A DNA stretch of 22,424 bases, taken from assembly GCA_902783705.1 (NCBI GenBank), contig CACZSA010000069.1:1-22424 (forward strand), given 5' to 3'. Numbering within the stretch: the first letter of the stretch is position 1; each line of letters begins with the position of its first letter. The stretch is from an uncultured Ruminococcus sp. Lineage in GTDB: Bacteria > Bacillota > Clostridia > Oscillospirales > CAG-272. The notes below the pieces were generated by a model. That model searched no databases and was not told the origin of the DNA. It was given only the letters and a program-made list of their open reading frames with translations. Made by a program: the position numbers and the translations under genes. Below, piece by piece: positions 1 to 7,036 of the stretch.

Positions 1-240
1 GAACTGACGGAGAAGATCGAAAAGCTGACTGCAGAGATCTCTGAAGTGAAGCAGACCGAAGCCGATGCAGAAAAATGGATCGCCCTCCTCAAGCAGTTCT
101 CCAACCCGGACAAACTCGACGCGCCTCTGCTGAATGCCCTGATCGAGAAGATCGTAGTCCACGAGGCTGAAAAGGACGAAATCGGCATGAGGGTTCAGGA
201 CGTGGACATTTACTACCGCTTTGTCGGGAAGATCGCCTGA
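1..240 (+). CDS. C-terminal end of a large serine recombinase (DUF4368 type), 5' end outside window
   Basis: Seen: an open frame enters from the left edge (frame 1) and stops with TGA at 238-240, giving 79 residues. It starts with a charged coiled-coil-like stretch (ELTEKIEKLTAEI) and ends in IEKIVVHEAE...VDIYYRFVGKIA. Known: the IxIYYRFVG ending is the hallmark of the DUF4368 tail of site-specific serine recombinases carried by clostridial integrative elements and Tn4451-like transposons; the catalytic resolvase domain is N-terminal and would lie outside the window. Role: excision and integration of the element at short core sites. In such elements the recombinase often sits at one end with the attachment site just downstream, which fits the truncated host gene that starts within about 60 bp. 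Inferred: the mobile element lies mostly to the left of this window. Confidence 0.85.
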   Translation, partial: ELTEKIEKLTAEISEVKQTEADAEKWIALLKQFSNPDKLDAPLLNALIEKIVVHEAEKDEIGMRVQDVDIYYRFVGKIA

Positions 241-301
241 AAAAACCGAATTTCACTGAAAAGAGAATCGGTGTCCTAATGTTGGTGAGACGGGCAATTC
301 G
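241..301. mobile_element. Probable right end / attachment junction of the recombinase element
   Basis: Between the recombinase stop and the regulator remnant there are only about 60 bp. Reading back from 302 in frame, codons 284-301 translate as GETGNS, which continues the usual XRE helix-turn-helix ending (W-E-T/N-G-x-S-MPDI) except that the expected Trp is Gly. Further upstream the similarity disappears, and the frame closes at TGA 257-259. I infer that host-gene sequence begins near 283-289 and that element DNA lies to its left. The exact core dinucleotide and any direct repeat cannot be assigned because the other end is not in the window. Confidence 0.5.
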
Positions 302-994
302 ATGCCCGACATTGCGAAGTTCCCGGAGCTCGCGGAGATTTTCGAGGTGACAGTGGACGAGCTGCTCGGCGTGCGGAACACCGCTTTGCACAAAGCCATC
401 GAAGGGGACCTCATCGAGAGCATCCGGGAAAGAGAAGTGACGGCGGAGGAAGTCGGAGAAATCGCTCCGATTCTCCCGCCGAAACAGGTGGAGGAAGTCA
501 TGCAGGAAGGGAGCCAGCCGGACGAGGACGGATTTGCCTATGTGCGATCCCTCCTGCCGTTTGCATCGGAGAGGTTTATCAGGGAACTCGCGGCAGAATA
601 CTCTGACCGTCTCATCGACTTTGTCCCGTTCATGGCCGAGGACGACGTCGGAGATATTGTTCTAAAGAAGGTGAAAACAGAGGGCTTCGATGCAGTTACA
701 GCGTTTTTCCCTTTTGTTTCATACTCTGCGCTGCGTGTCCTCGCCGGGGAATATCCTGATCGTCTTGTCGACTTGGCCCCGTTCATGGCGGAGGACGACG
801 TCAGCGAAATCGCATTTGAAAAAACAAAAACGGAAGGCATCGACGCGATAACGAATCTGCTTCCGTTTATGACACAAGAGCGCGTTGCCGACCTCGCCGA
901 ACGTTATCCCGACCACATTGCTCAACTTGCGCCCTTTATGTGCGAGGACGACGTGAATCGTTTCATTCAGAAGCTCTTGAAAAAGAACGGATAA
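302..994 (+). CDS. 5'-truncated XRE-type regulator remnant with three 51-residue tandem repeats
   Basis: Seen: residues 1-23 (MPDIAKFPELAEIF...VDELLG) are the last two helices of an XRE-type helix-turn-helix domain; the DNA-recognition half is absent. A linker of about 60 acidic residues follows. From residue 84 there are three tandem repeats of 51, 51 and 45 residues, each with an LLPF-like start, a YPDR-like middle and the core PFMxEDDV. The protein ends LLKKNG. Known: XRE regulators of Firmicutes often carry C-terminal repeat or sensor domains, but I do not recognise this repeat family. The ATG at 302 has only a weak upstream purine run, so expression of the remnant is doubtful and it may be a pseudogene created by the neighbouring recombinase element. 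GC content is lower than in the core genes further right. The gene converges on the lipoprotein gene and shares its terminator. Confidence 0.6.
   Translation: MPDIAKFPELAEIFEVTVDELLGVRNTALHKAIEGDLIESIREREVTAEEVGEIAPILPPKQVEEVMQEGSQPDEDGFAYVRSLLPFASERFIRELAAEYSDRLIDFVPFMAEDDVGDIVLKKVKTEGFDAVTAFFPFVSYSALRVLAGEYPDRLVDLAPFMAEDDVSEIAFEKTKTEGIDAITNLLPFMTQERVADLAERYPDHIAQLAPFMCEDDVNRFIQKLLKKNG
551..991 (+). repeat. Three tandem 153-bp coding repeats (51 aa unit)
   Basis: Units are 551-703, 704-856 and 857-991, the last one shortened. Conserved positions in every copy are PF at unit positions 3-4, Y at 17, D at 19, PFM at 26-28 and EDDV at 30-33. Units 1 and 2 also share KTEG(F/I)DA(V/I)T. DNA identity is moderate, so the units are old duplications rather than recent slippage products. 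Confidence 0.8.
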
Positions 995-1002
995 ACAAAA
1001 AC

Positions 1003-1040
1003 TCCGGCTGAGACCAAAAGAACTCAGCCGGACTTTATTT
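1003..1040. terminator. Bidirectional intrinsic terminator
   Basis: A perfect 10-bp stem, TCCGGCTGAG (1003-1012) with CTCAGCCGGA (1023-1032), has a 10-nt loop. It is followed on the plus strand by CTTTATTT. On the minus strand the stem runs into GTTTTTGTTT. It separates the convergent repeat-protein gene and lipoprotein gene. Confidence 0.8.
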
Positions 1041-1110
1041 CTGATATATGACCGGTCCATAACACTTTCGATATCGTGCGAGTGGAGCTGTAATATCTGT
1101 CACGAGGGCG

Positions 1111-1851
1111 TTACTGCATATTGGCAAAGAATTCACCATAATCAAAAGTGAAGGAAGATAAAACCGGTAGGATCGATTCTTTTGGCATATTATATGTTCT
1201 CACAAGAACATTATAACCATTTATAGATGCCAAATATGCTTTCAAAAAGCTTGAATCATCGTTAATAACATAGAGAGATTGGATATCGGGATATTCATCC
1301 ATAGAAATCTTACGAGTTTCCTGATCTGCATCATTGTACTGAGTGGAAGACTCAAGATAGTCATTTTTGTCAAAATATATCAGAAAGGTACATCCGCCAT
1401 CTTCTGGGCATTGATAACTCATGAACAGTGTATTGAAATCAACATCAATGACCATAGATACAAATTCATATGAGGTCGAAGCAGGAACAGGCAGTAGCTC
1501 AATTTCGTTAATCCATTTCGTTACATCTTCTTTTGTCTGAATTCCGTTCATATGAAAATTATTCTTTTTAATGTAAAGCTCAAATTCTTTCTTGTCAAGG
1601 TATACCGATTCCATAAACTCATGATAACACGCTATGCTGTCAAAATATAATGTTCGAGAAGGTTCTGAGTGATGGGAAGGATCTGTGAAATACTCATTGC
1701 TTTCGGTTATGGCTTGGGTTTCCGATGGGTTGGATGATGATAACCCATTCTCATTCTTCATTTCACTTTCTAACATGACATTGTTGGCATTGCATGACGA
1801 TGCAAAAAGTATAAGACATAGAATCAGCAATATCCTAAAATACCTGTTCAT
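1111..1851 (-). CDS. AT-rich lipoprotein of unknown function
   Basis: Seen: 246 residues from the ATG at 1851. AAGGA lies 8 nt upstream, and the start gives a clean type II signal peptide (MNRYFRILLI LCLILF) ending in the lipobox ASSC with Cys20, so the upstream in-frame ATG at 1926 is rejected. A Ser/Asn/Glu-rich spacer (about 21-60) follows, as in lipoproteins tethered to the membrane. The mature part has no motif I recognise; it contains a TKEDV-WINEIE segment and one CPEDGGC motif that might form a disulfide. Base composition is far more AT-rich than the genes from 2122 onward, and codon use matches, suggesting horizontal acquisition. Role: probably an extracytoplasmic cargo protein of the island; no function is claimed. 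Confidence 0.75.
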   Translation of the reverse strand: MNRYFRILLILCLILFASSCNANNVMLESEMKNENGLSSSNPSETQAITESNEYFTDPSHHSEPSRTLYFDSIACYHEFMESVYLDKKEFELYIKKNNFHMNGIQTKEDVTKWINEIELLPVPASTSYEFVSMVIDVDFNTLFMSYQCPEDGGCTFLIYFDKNDYLESSTQYNDADQETRKISMDEYPDIQSLYVINDDSSFLKAYLASINGYNVLVRTYNMPKESILPVLSSFTFDYGEFFANMQ

Positions 1852-1897
1852 TGTATGCGTCCTTGAGTATTCATGATGATCCGATCCATGAGAGCCT

Positions 1898-1926
1898 GTT
1901 ATATCTGTACACGTCGAAGAATACAA
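1898..1926 (-). promoter_or_regulatory. Candidate promoter of the lipoprotein gene
   Basis: On the minus strand, TTGTAT (1926-1921), a 17-bp spacer and TATAAC (1903-1898) lie 46 bp ahead of the start codon at 1851. The -35 is a weak match and the -10 a good one. Confidence 0.45.
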
Positions 1927-2121
1927 ATCATCAATATCTGTTTTTCGATGTCTTTTTTTCCGTCATGACGCAAGTTGGTCTTGGTTCGTGATTGCAAAGA
2001 TAACCATATTCATTACGATTCAGCCGCGCGTAACCGCGACCTTCACGCAAAGAGAAGGCTGCACCCGTTTCGTAAAGTTTCTGGCCGGCTTCTTTTCAAA
2101 GAAGCTGCGTTTTCCTTCCGT
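1927..2121. other. Boundary between AT-rich island and GC-rich core, no gene seen
   Basis: No credible reading frame with a start site is present. The only structure is an 18-nt perfect inverted repeat at 2088-2105 (GCTTCTTTTCAAAGAAGC) just after the ABC transporter stop. It lacks a real T-run on the minus strand, so it is at best a weak terminator. Composition shifts from AT-rich to GC-rich within this stretch. Confidence 0.5.
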
Positions 2122-3867
2122 TCATCCCCCGATCTTCGCCTGATTGACGCTGCACATATCGTGATACAGCCCGCCGCGGGCGAGGAGCTCTTCGTGCGTC
2201 CCGCGCTCCACGATCCGCCCGTCCTTCATCACGAGGATCCGGTCCGCCTTCATGATCGTCGTCAGCCGGTGCGCGATCACGATCAGCGTCTGCGTGTGTC
2301 CGTCCGCGCCGCTGTGCAGGTTCTCGATCGCGCGCTGGATCTGCGCCTCCGTCTCGTTGTCCACGGCAGAGGTCGCTTCGTCGAGGATCAGGACCGGGGT
2401 CTTGCGCAGAATCGCCCGCGCGATCGCCAGCCGCTGCTTCTGACCGCCGGAGAGACGCACGCCGCGTTCGCCGATCATCGTCCGGTAGCCCTCCGGCATC
2501 GCCCGGATGAAGCCGTCGGCACAAGCGATCCGCGCCGCCTCGTAGACCTCTTCCTCCGTCGGGGAATCCGCGCCGTAGGCGATATTGTCATACACCGAGC
2601 CGTTGAAGAGGAACACATCCTGCAGAACGATCGAGAGATTCGATCTGAGCGAGGCGAGCGTCGCGTGCCGGATATCGTGCCCGTCGAGGAGGATCTTGCC
2701 GAACTGCGGATCGTAGAAGCGTTCGAGCAGGGAGACGATCGTCGTCTTGCCCACGCCCGTCGCCCCGACCAGCGCGATCATCTCGCCCGGCTTTGCGCGG
2801 AAGGACACGTCGTCCAGCACCTTCTGCTCGGTCGAGTAGCCGAACGTCACGTCGCGGAATTCGATGTCCCCCTCGCACACGGGAAGGGTCTCGGCGTCCT
2901 TGTCCTCCTTCACGTCGCTTTCGGTGTCGAGCAGCTCAAGCACCCGCTCGCCGCACGCCTCCGCGATGTGGATGTCCTCTGCAAGCCGCGCGACGGTCGC
3001 GAGGGGGCTGTAGAACAGCGAGAGATACATGAAGAAGCCGACGATATCCGCCGTCGACATGGAGCCGCGCATCGCGAGGACGCCGCCCACGCCCATGACG
3101 ATCACCGTGCCGATGGAGGTCATGAACTCGACGGACGGATGATACATCGCGGCGTAGAAATTCGCGCGGATGTTCACATAGGCGTAGTGCTTGCAGTAGT
3201 CCTTGAATTTGAGGGATTCCGAGCCCTCCTTGCCGAATGCCTGGATCTCCTTCATGCCGGAGAGATTGTCCTGCGTGTGTCCGTTGAGGTCCGCCAGCAC
3301 CTCCTGATTGATCTTGAAGAGCGGGGAGACCTTCGTCACGAAGATGCGCGACAGCCAGACGATCACCGGGACCGGGATCATCGTGAACAGCGCGAGCTTC
3401 CAGTTGATGCGGAAGATCATCACGGCGACGCCGAGGATCACGAGCACGTTCGACGAGAGATCCGGCACCGAGTGGGCGATCAGGAGCTCGAGCTGGCGCG
3501 TGTCGTTGATCATGCGGGACATAATCTGTCCGGTCTGCTTGTCCGAATAATAGCGCAGGGACAGCGTCTGGAGCTTGTCGTAGCACCGCTTCGTGAGGTT
3601 CGCCACGAAATTCCACGCCGCGATGTGCGCCTGCCACATGGAGAGGAAGCGGAACCCCGCGCGGAGAAGATACGCGCCGAGCAGGATGCCGACGTAGGAG
3701 AGGATGAGCTGGACCGTCAGGGAATCCGGGGAACCGAGGGCCGCGGTGAGACGCCGGACGGCCTCGGGCGTGACGAGATTGAGGAGGGAGGCGGCGATGA
3801 GGGAGAGAATGGTGATCCCGAGATTTCCCCACCACGGCTTCGCGAGCTTGAGAAGGCGTCTGAACAT
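2122..3867 (-). CDS. ABC exporter half-transporter (fused membrane and ATPase domains)
   Basis: Seen: 581 residues from the ATG at 3867, which has GGGGGA 7 nt upstream; the ATG 21 codons earlier lacks an RBS and is rejected. An N-terminal type IV ABC exporter membrane domain (about 1-310, six hydrophobic segments) is followed by the nucleotide-binding domain: Walker A GATGVGKTT (368-376), Q-loop Gln416, signature LSGGQ (472-476), Walker B VLILDE (492-497) and H-loop His533. All catalytic residues are intact. Known: this architecture works as a homo- or heterodimer, exporting drugs, lipids or peptides; the substrate cannot be told from the sequence. No partner half-transporter is adjacent, so a homodimer is likely. 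It is monocistronic, with its own promoter, and divergent from the toxin-antitoxin pair. Confidence 0.93.
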   Translation of the reverse strand: MFRRLLKLAKPWWGNLGITILSLIAASLLNLVTPEAVRRLTAALGSPDSLTVQLILSYVGILLGAYLLRAGFRFLSMWQAHIAAWNFVANLTKRCYDKLQTLSLRYYSDKQTGQIMSRMINDTRQLELLIAHSVPDLSSNVLVILGVAVMIFRINWKLALFTMIPVPVIVWLSRIFVTKVSPLFKINQEVLADLNGHTQDNLSGMKEIQAFGKEGSESLKFKDYCKHYAYVNIRANFYAAMYHPSVEFMTSIGTVIVMGVGGVLAMRGSMSTADIVGFFMYLSLFYSPLATVARLAEDIHIAEACGERVLELLDTESDVKEDKDAETLPVCEGDIEFRDVTFGYSTEQKVLDDVSFRAKPGEMIALVGATGVGKTTIVSLLERFYDPQFGKILLDGHDIRHATLASLRSNLSIVLQDVFLFNGSVYDNIAYGADSPTEEEVYEAARIACADGFIRAMPEGYRTMIGERGVRLSGGQKQRLAIARAILRKTPVLILDEATSAVDNETEAQIQRAIENLHSGADGHTQTLIVIAHRLTTIMKADRILVMKDGRIVERGTHEELLARGGLYHDMCSVNQAKIGG

Positions 3868-3901
3868 ACAGAAATCCCCCGCGTTGCGATTTTTCGATCT
3901 C

Positions 3902-3930
3902 ATTTTATCACAAGCGCGGGGGAGAAGCAA
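3902..3930 (-). promoter_or_regulatory. Promoter of the ABC exporter gene
   Basis: Minus strand TTGCTT (3930-3925), 17-bp spacer, TAAAAT (3907-3902), 35 bp ahead of the start codon. Flanking it are an inverted repeat CCCCCGCG (3876-3883) / CGCGGGGG (3915-3922) and two copies of GATTTTTCGAT at 3888-3898 and 3933-3943, which could be operator elements. Confidence 0.55.
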
Positions 3931-4028
3931 GGGATTTTTCGATATTTTGGACGAATTTTATGAACAGACCCATTCTCCATCGGAGAAAAGACATCACCCG
4001 AAATTGAGTTTGAAATCGTCCTAAACTC

Positions 4029-4057
4029 TTGACAAAACCGTCCGATTTTGATATACT
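4029..4057 (+). promoter_or_regulatory. Near-consensus sigma-A promoter of the toxin-antitoxin operon
   Basis: TTGACA (4029-4034), exactly 17 bp, TATACT (4052-4057). The AGGAGG ribosome site is at 4071-4076, 7 nt ahead of the ATG at 4084, so the leader is short. Type II antitoxins usually bind over such promoters, but no convincing palindrome is visible here. Confidence 0.85.
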
Positions 4058-4083
4058 GGAAACGAACGAAAGGAGGCGGTTTC

Positions 4084-4299
4084 ATGTCCATCACGGCAAC
4101 CGAGCTGAAAGCCAACCTCGGAAAGTATCTGCTCCTCGCCGCCACAGAGGACGTCTATATCACCCAGTACGGGAAAATCGTGGCGAAGCTGACGAATCCC
4201 TTTCAGGACCGCGTGGAGCTGGCGGAGTCCCTTGTCGGGATCCTGCCGCAGGCGACGACACTCGAGGAAGCGATGCAGGAACGCGGGGAAGACAAATGA
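4084..4299 (+). CDS. Type II antitoxin, Phd/YefM family
   Basis: Seen: 71 residues starting at the ATG that follows AGGAGG at 4071-4076. The N-terminus MSITATELKANLGKYL and the following EDVYITQYGKIVAKL match the Phd/YefM fold, which dimerises, binds its own promoter and uses its C-terminal tail to block a toxin. The in-frame ATG at 4048 lies inside the -10 region and is not a start. The stop TGA (4297-4299) overlaps the toxin ATG (4296-4298), so the two are translationally coupled, as expected for a stoichiometric pair. Expected role: neutralises the adjacent PIN-domain toxin and represses the operon. Confidence 0.9.
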   Translation: MSITATELKANLGKYLLLAATEDVYITQYGKIVAKLTNPFQDRVELAESLVGILPQATTLEEAMQERGEDK

Positions 4300-4745
4300 G
4301 AGTGCTGTTCGATACGAACGTCATCGTGGACGTGCTCCAGCGGAGGGAACCGTGGTATCAGGACGGGCGGATCCTCTTTCTTGCCGCGGCGAATCGTCGA
4401 ATCACCGGCTGCCTCACCGCGAAGGAAGTGACGGACCTGCATTTTTTCTCCCGCAAGCAGTTCCGGGGCGAGGAAAACGCGGATTCCAAAGCGAGGGCCG
4501 TCATCGCCAAGCTTCTCGGACTCTTTGAGGTCATCGACACCACCGCCGGGGACTGCCGAGAAGCGATCGCCATTCCGAACGGAGACTACGAGGACGCGGT
4601 CATGATCGCTGCCGCGGCGCGCGAAGGGGTGGACTGCATTGTCACGCGGAATCCGGATCACTTCAAGCCCTCCTCCGTCCCCGTCCTCTCCCCCACCGCA
4701 CTTGTCCGAGCCCTGACGGACGACGATGAGTCCGAAGATGAATAA
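4296..4745 (+). CDS. PIN-domain ribonuclease toxin
   Basis: Seen: 149 residues starting inside the antitoxin stop (ATGA overlap). PIN-fold acidic residues are present: Asp6 in VLFDTNVIVD, Glu44 in TAKEVTD, Asp97 and Asp100 in NGDYEDAV, and Asp121 in TRNPDHF. Together they form a Mg-dependent RNase active site. Known: PIN toxins (VapC-like) cut tRNA or rRNA to stop translation; the target cannot be inferred. The pairing of a PIN toxin with a Phd/YefM-type antitoxin is common. The C-terminus is very acidic (DDDESEDE). All active-site residues are intact, so the module is probably functional. The operon ends in a strong terminator at 4749-4786. Confidence 0.9.
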   Translation: MRVLFDTNVIVDVLQRREPWYQDGRILFLAAANRRITGCLTAKEVTDLHFFSRKQFRGEENADSKARAVIAKLLGLFEVIDTTAGDCREAIAIPNGDYEDAVMIAAAAREGVDCIVTRNPDHFKPSSVPVLSPTALVRALTDDDESEDE

Positions 4746-4748
4746 ACG

Positions 4749-4786
4749 AAAAGCTCCGGTCCCGGAAAAGGAAGATCGGAGCTTTT
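4749..4786. terminator. Bidirectional intrinsic terminator between toxin and serine dehydratase genes
   Basis: 10-bp stem AAAAGCTCCG (4749-4758) with CGGAGCTTTT (4777-4786). The run of T after the plus-strand arm, and of A (T on the minus strand) before the left arm, lets it serve both converging genes. Confidence 0.8.
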
Positions 4787-4802
4787 GTATTGTCCTGCGG
4801 TA

Positions 4803-6005
4803 TCACGAATACAGCTTCGCCAGACCGCCCTCGGCGGTTTCGCGGTAGCGGACGTTGAGGTCGCGGCCCGTCTCGTACATCGTGTGCACGACCATGTCGA
4901 ACGAGATCTTCCGCGTCTCGGAGAGGAAGTTCGCGAGCGAGAGAGCGTTGATGGCGCGCATCGCGGCGACGGCGTTCCGCTCGATGCACGGGATCTGCAC
5001 CAGCCCGCAGATCGGGTCGCAGGTGAGGCCGAGATGGTGCTCGAGCGCGACCTCCGCGGCGTATTCGATCTGCCCGATCGACATCTCGTGCAGCTCGCAC
5101 AGCGCGGCGGACGCCATCGAACAGGCCGTCCCGATCTCCGCCTGACATCCGCATTCCGCGCCGGACACCGAGGCATTCTGCTTCACGATCGTCCCGATCA
5201 GCCCGCCGACGGCAAGCGCCTTCACGATCTGGCGGTCGGAGAAGCCCTTCTGCTCCTGCATGTATTTCAGCACCGACGGCAGGACCGCGCAGGAGCCGCA
5301 GGTCGGTGCCGTGACGATGGTCCCGCAGTCCGCGTTCTGCTCGCTCGCGGCGAAGGCATACGCGCAGACGATCCGGTTCTCCCGCGTGTTCGCGCTTTCG
5401 TCGATGTGCCGCTGATTGTAGAGATACTGCGCCTTCCGCTCGACGTTCAGACCGCCGGGGAGGACGCCGCGCCGGGTCAGTCCTTCCTCGATCTCCTGCT
5501 TCATTGTGTTCCATACGTCGAAGAGGAAGTCCCGGATGCCGTCGCCCTCGCGCTCGAAGACGTAGTCGGACAGGCGGATGTTGCGCCGCAGGCAGGATTC
5601 CGCGATCTCGGTGAACCCGGCCTCCGGGTAGACCTCGGGAAGATCGTACCCCGGCTCGCCCTCCACCTGGATATCCCCGCCGCCGACCGACATGATCCGC
5701 ATCCGTCCGATCTCCGCCCCGTCCGCGTCCAGCGCGAAGAGGTCGAGGGTGTTGTCGTGGGGCAGGGGGATCGAGCGGTCCGGGTTGAAGATCACCTCGC
5801 AGGGGAGCGGCGCGAAGGTCTCGGTCACGGCGGTGTCGGTGCGGTGACCCTTGCCCGTCTCAGCGAGGGAGCCGTAGAGAACGCACCGGTAGGACGCGGC
5901 GTCCGGATATTTCGCGCGGAAGATCATCGCGGCCTTCTGCGGGCCCATGGTGTGGGAGGAGGACGGCCCCCGCCCGGTTTTATAGACTTCACGGATGGAT
6001 TTCAT
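4803..6005 (-). CDS. sdaA: L-serine ammonia-lyase (Fe-S L-serine dehydratase), single chain
   Basis: Seen: 400 residues, with AAAGG 9 nt upstream of the ATG. The beta-type domain is N-terminal (GPSSSHTMGP at 13-22) and the alpha-type domain C-terminal (TAPTCGSCAVLPSVL from 232). Cys287, Cys329 and Cys340 have the same 42/11 spacing as the three [4Fe-4S] ligands described for the Legionella enzyme (Cys343, 385, 396). Reaction: L-serine to pyruvate plus ammonia, oxygen-sensitive, in the cytoplasm. Single-chain fusion contrasts with the split SdaAA/SdaAB seen in Bacillus and many Clostridia. The last residue is Ser, so a C-terminal cysteine acting as fourth ligand, as in Legionella, is absent. 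A terminator at 6059-6084 separates it from the secreted-protein operon upstream; no clear promoter of its own was found in the 53-bp gap. Confidence 0.95.
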   Translation of the reverse strand: MKSIREVYKTGRGPSSSHTMGPQKAAMIFRAKYPDAASYRCVLYGSLAETGKGHRTDTAVTETFAPLPCEVIFNPDRSIPLPHDNTLDLFALDADGAEIGRMRIMSVGGGDIQVEGEPGYDLPEVYPEAGFTEIAESCLRRNIRLSDYVFEREGDGIRDFLFDVWNTMKQEIEEGLTRRGVLPGGLNVERKAQYLYNQRHIDESANTRENRIVCAYAFAASEQNADCGTIVTAPTCGSCAVLPSVLKYMQEQKGFSDRQIVKALAVGGLIGTIVKQNASVSGAECGCQAEIGTACSMASAALCELHEMSIGQIEYAAEVALEHHLGLTCDPICGLVQIPCIERNAVAAMRAINALSLANFLSETRKISFDMVVHTMYETGRDLNVRYRETAEGGLAKLYS

Positions 6006-6058
6006 ATCAAAATGCCTTTCTGAAATCGGAAATCGGTATTCGGGATGTTCAGATCGAA

Positions 6059-6084
6059 AAGGACTGCCCCGGAGAGCAGCCCTT
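6059..6084 (-). terminator. Intrinsic terminator of the nitroreductase operon
   Basis: On the minus strand, AAGGGCTGC pairs with GCAGTCCTT (one G-U pair) around an 8-nt loop and runs into TTTTC. It lies right after the stop of the secreted protein gene and before sdaA. Confidence 0.65.
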
Positions 6085-6090
6085 GTGCGT

Positions 6091-7011
6091 TCACGCTTCG
6101 GGGACGTGGTAGCCCTCTTTGGCGAGGCGTTCGTAGAGTTCCTTTTTCTTTTTCTTCTTTCGGAGCGACGGGAAGACGATCAGCGCGGCGACGACGGCAA
6201 GCGCGGCGAGAAGGAGGAGATAATCGACCCAGCCGGGCACGCCCTCACCGAGGAGGACGCTCGTCGCGTGGAACTTCGCGAGTCCCTTTGCCGAGATCGC
6301 GTTCTCTCCGTTGTAGTCTCCGCCGTTTAAGAGCTCGATATTCTTGATCTCGAGATTCTTCGCCGAGAGAGCGGGGGAATCTGCCCGGATGTCGAGCGTG
6401 ACGCCGTTGACGAGGAGCGCCTGAGAGGCCTCGACCGGGGCGTTGGAGGTGAAGGTCCCTCCGAGGAGGTTGACGCAGCGTCCGGCGATCGCGGGGGCGG
6501 AGGGATCCGTCATGTTCACGGTCATGCTGTCGCCGATGAAGGAGAAGTCCGCGGCGTCGCTGTAAATGCCCCATTTTCCGGCGGTGATGGTGTAGGTGCC
6601 TTCGATCAGGCGGATCTTCTGCGTCTTGTCCTGCGAGATCAGATAGAAGCCGATCTCTCCGGCCTCGACGGTGAGGGTCCCGGAGCCCTTGAAATCGACG
6701 GTCCCGGAGAGGGAGATGCCGTATTTCGAGGCCTTGATGTAGTTGTCGCCCTCGAGGATCACCTTGCAGTTCTTCGGCAGGCGGAGGCCGTAGGGATCGT
6801 CCGTTTCGATGCGCAGGCCGGAGAGGGTGAGGACGTCGTAGCGGTTTGCCCAGTTGTAGCCGGGGCCGCTCTCGTTCTTGTTTGCCGCCGCGATGTTGAC
6901 GGTCTTCGTGATCGTCTCCCCGGCGGCGTACGCGGGCGAGAGGAGGCAGGAGAGGGTCAGGACTGCGATGAGAAGCGTCAGGATCGACGCGATTTTGACG
7001 GAGGTCTTCAT
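6091..7011 (-). CDS. Secreted, membrane-anchored beta-helix-like protein
   Basis: Seen: 306 residues. A Sec signal peptide (1-30, cleavage likely after AYAA) leads into about 225 residues of short repeated turns of the type VDFKGSGTLTVEAG / LEIKNIELLNGG, typical of right-handed parallel beta-helices and resembling the carbohydrate-binding domains of clostridial surface proteins (DUF4353/Cthe_2159-like, by eye only). A C-terminal transmembrane helix (about 262-283) and six consecutive lysines (285-290) leave a short cytoplasmic tail. Topology: extracellular domain, single anchor. AAAGG lies 8 nt ahead of the ATG. It is the third gene of an operon with a nitroreductase and a membrane protein. 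Function unknown; surface polysaccharide binding is a guess. Confidence 0.75.
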   Translation of the reverse strand: MKTSVKIASILTLLIAVLTLSCLLSPAYAAGETITKTVNIAAANKNESGPGYNWANRYDVLTLSGLRIETDDPYGLRLPKNCKVILEGDNYIKASKYGISLSGTVDFKGSGTLTVEAGEIGFYLISQDKTQKIRLIEGTYTITAGKWGIYSDAADFSFIGDSMTVNMTDPSAPAIAGRCVNLLGGTFTSNAPVEASQALLVNGVTLDIRADSPALSAKNLEIKNIELLNGGDYNGENAISAKGLAKFHATSVLLGEGVPGWVDYLLLLAALAVVAALIVFPSLRKKKKKKELYERLAKEGYHVPEA

Positions 7012-7036
7012 GGAAAAGCCTTTCTTGAATGACTGC

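Noticed and set aside
2088..2105. 18-nt perfect inverted repeat as terminator of the ABC exporter gene
   Set aside because: On the minus strand it is followed by a GC-rich stretch without a T-run, so intrinsic termination is not supported.
1975..3963. Long plus-strand frame opposite the ABC exporter
   Set aside because: It is a composition shadow: Arg/His/Asp-rich, no domain, no RBS, and fully antisense to a gene with all ABC motifs.
4785..6023. 412-aa plus-strand frame opposite sdaA
   Set aside because: Low-complexity Arg/Asp/Val-rich translation, antisense to a clear serine dehydratase.
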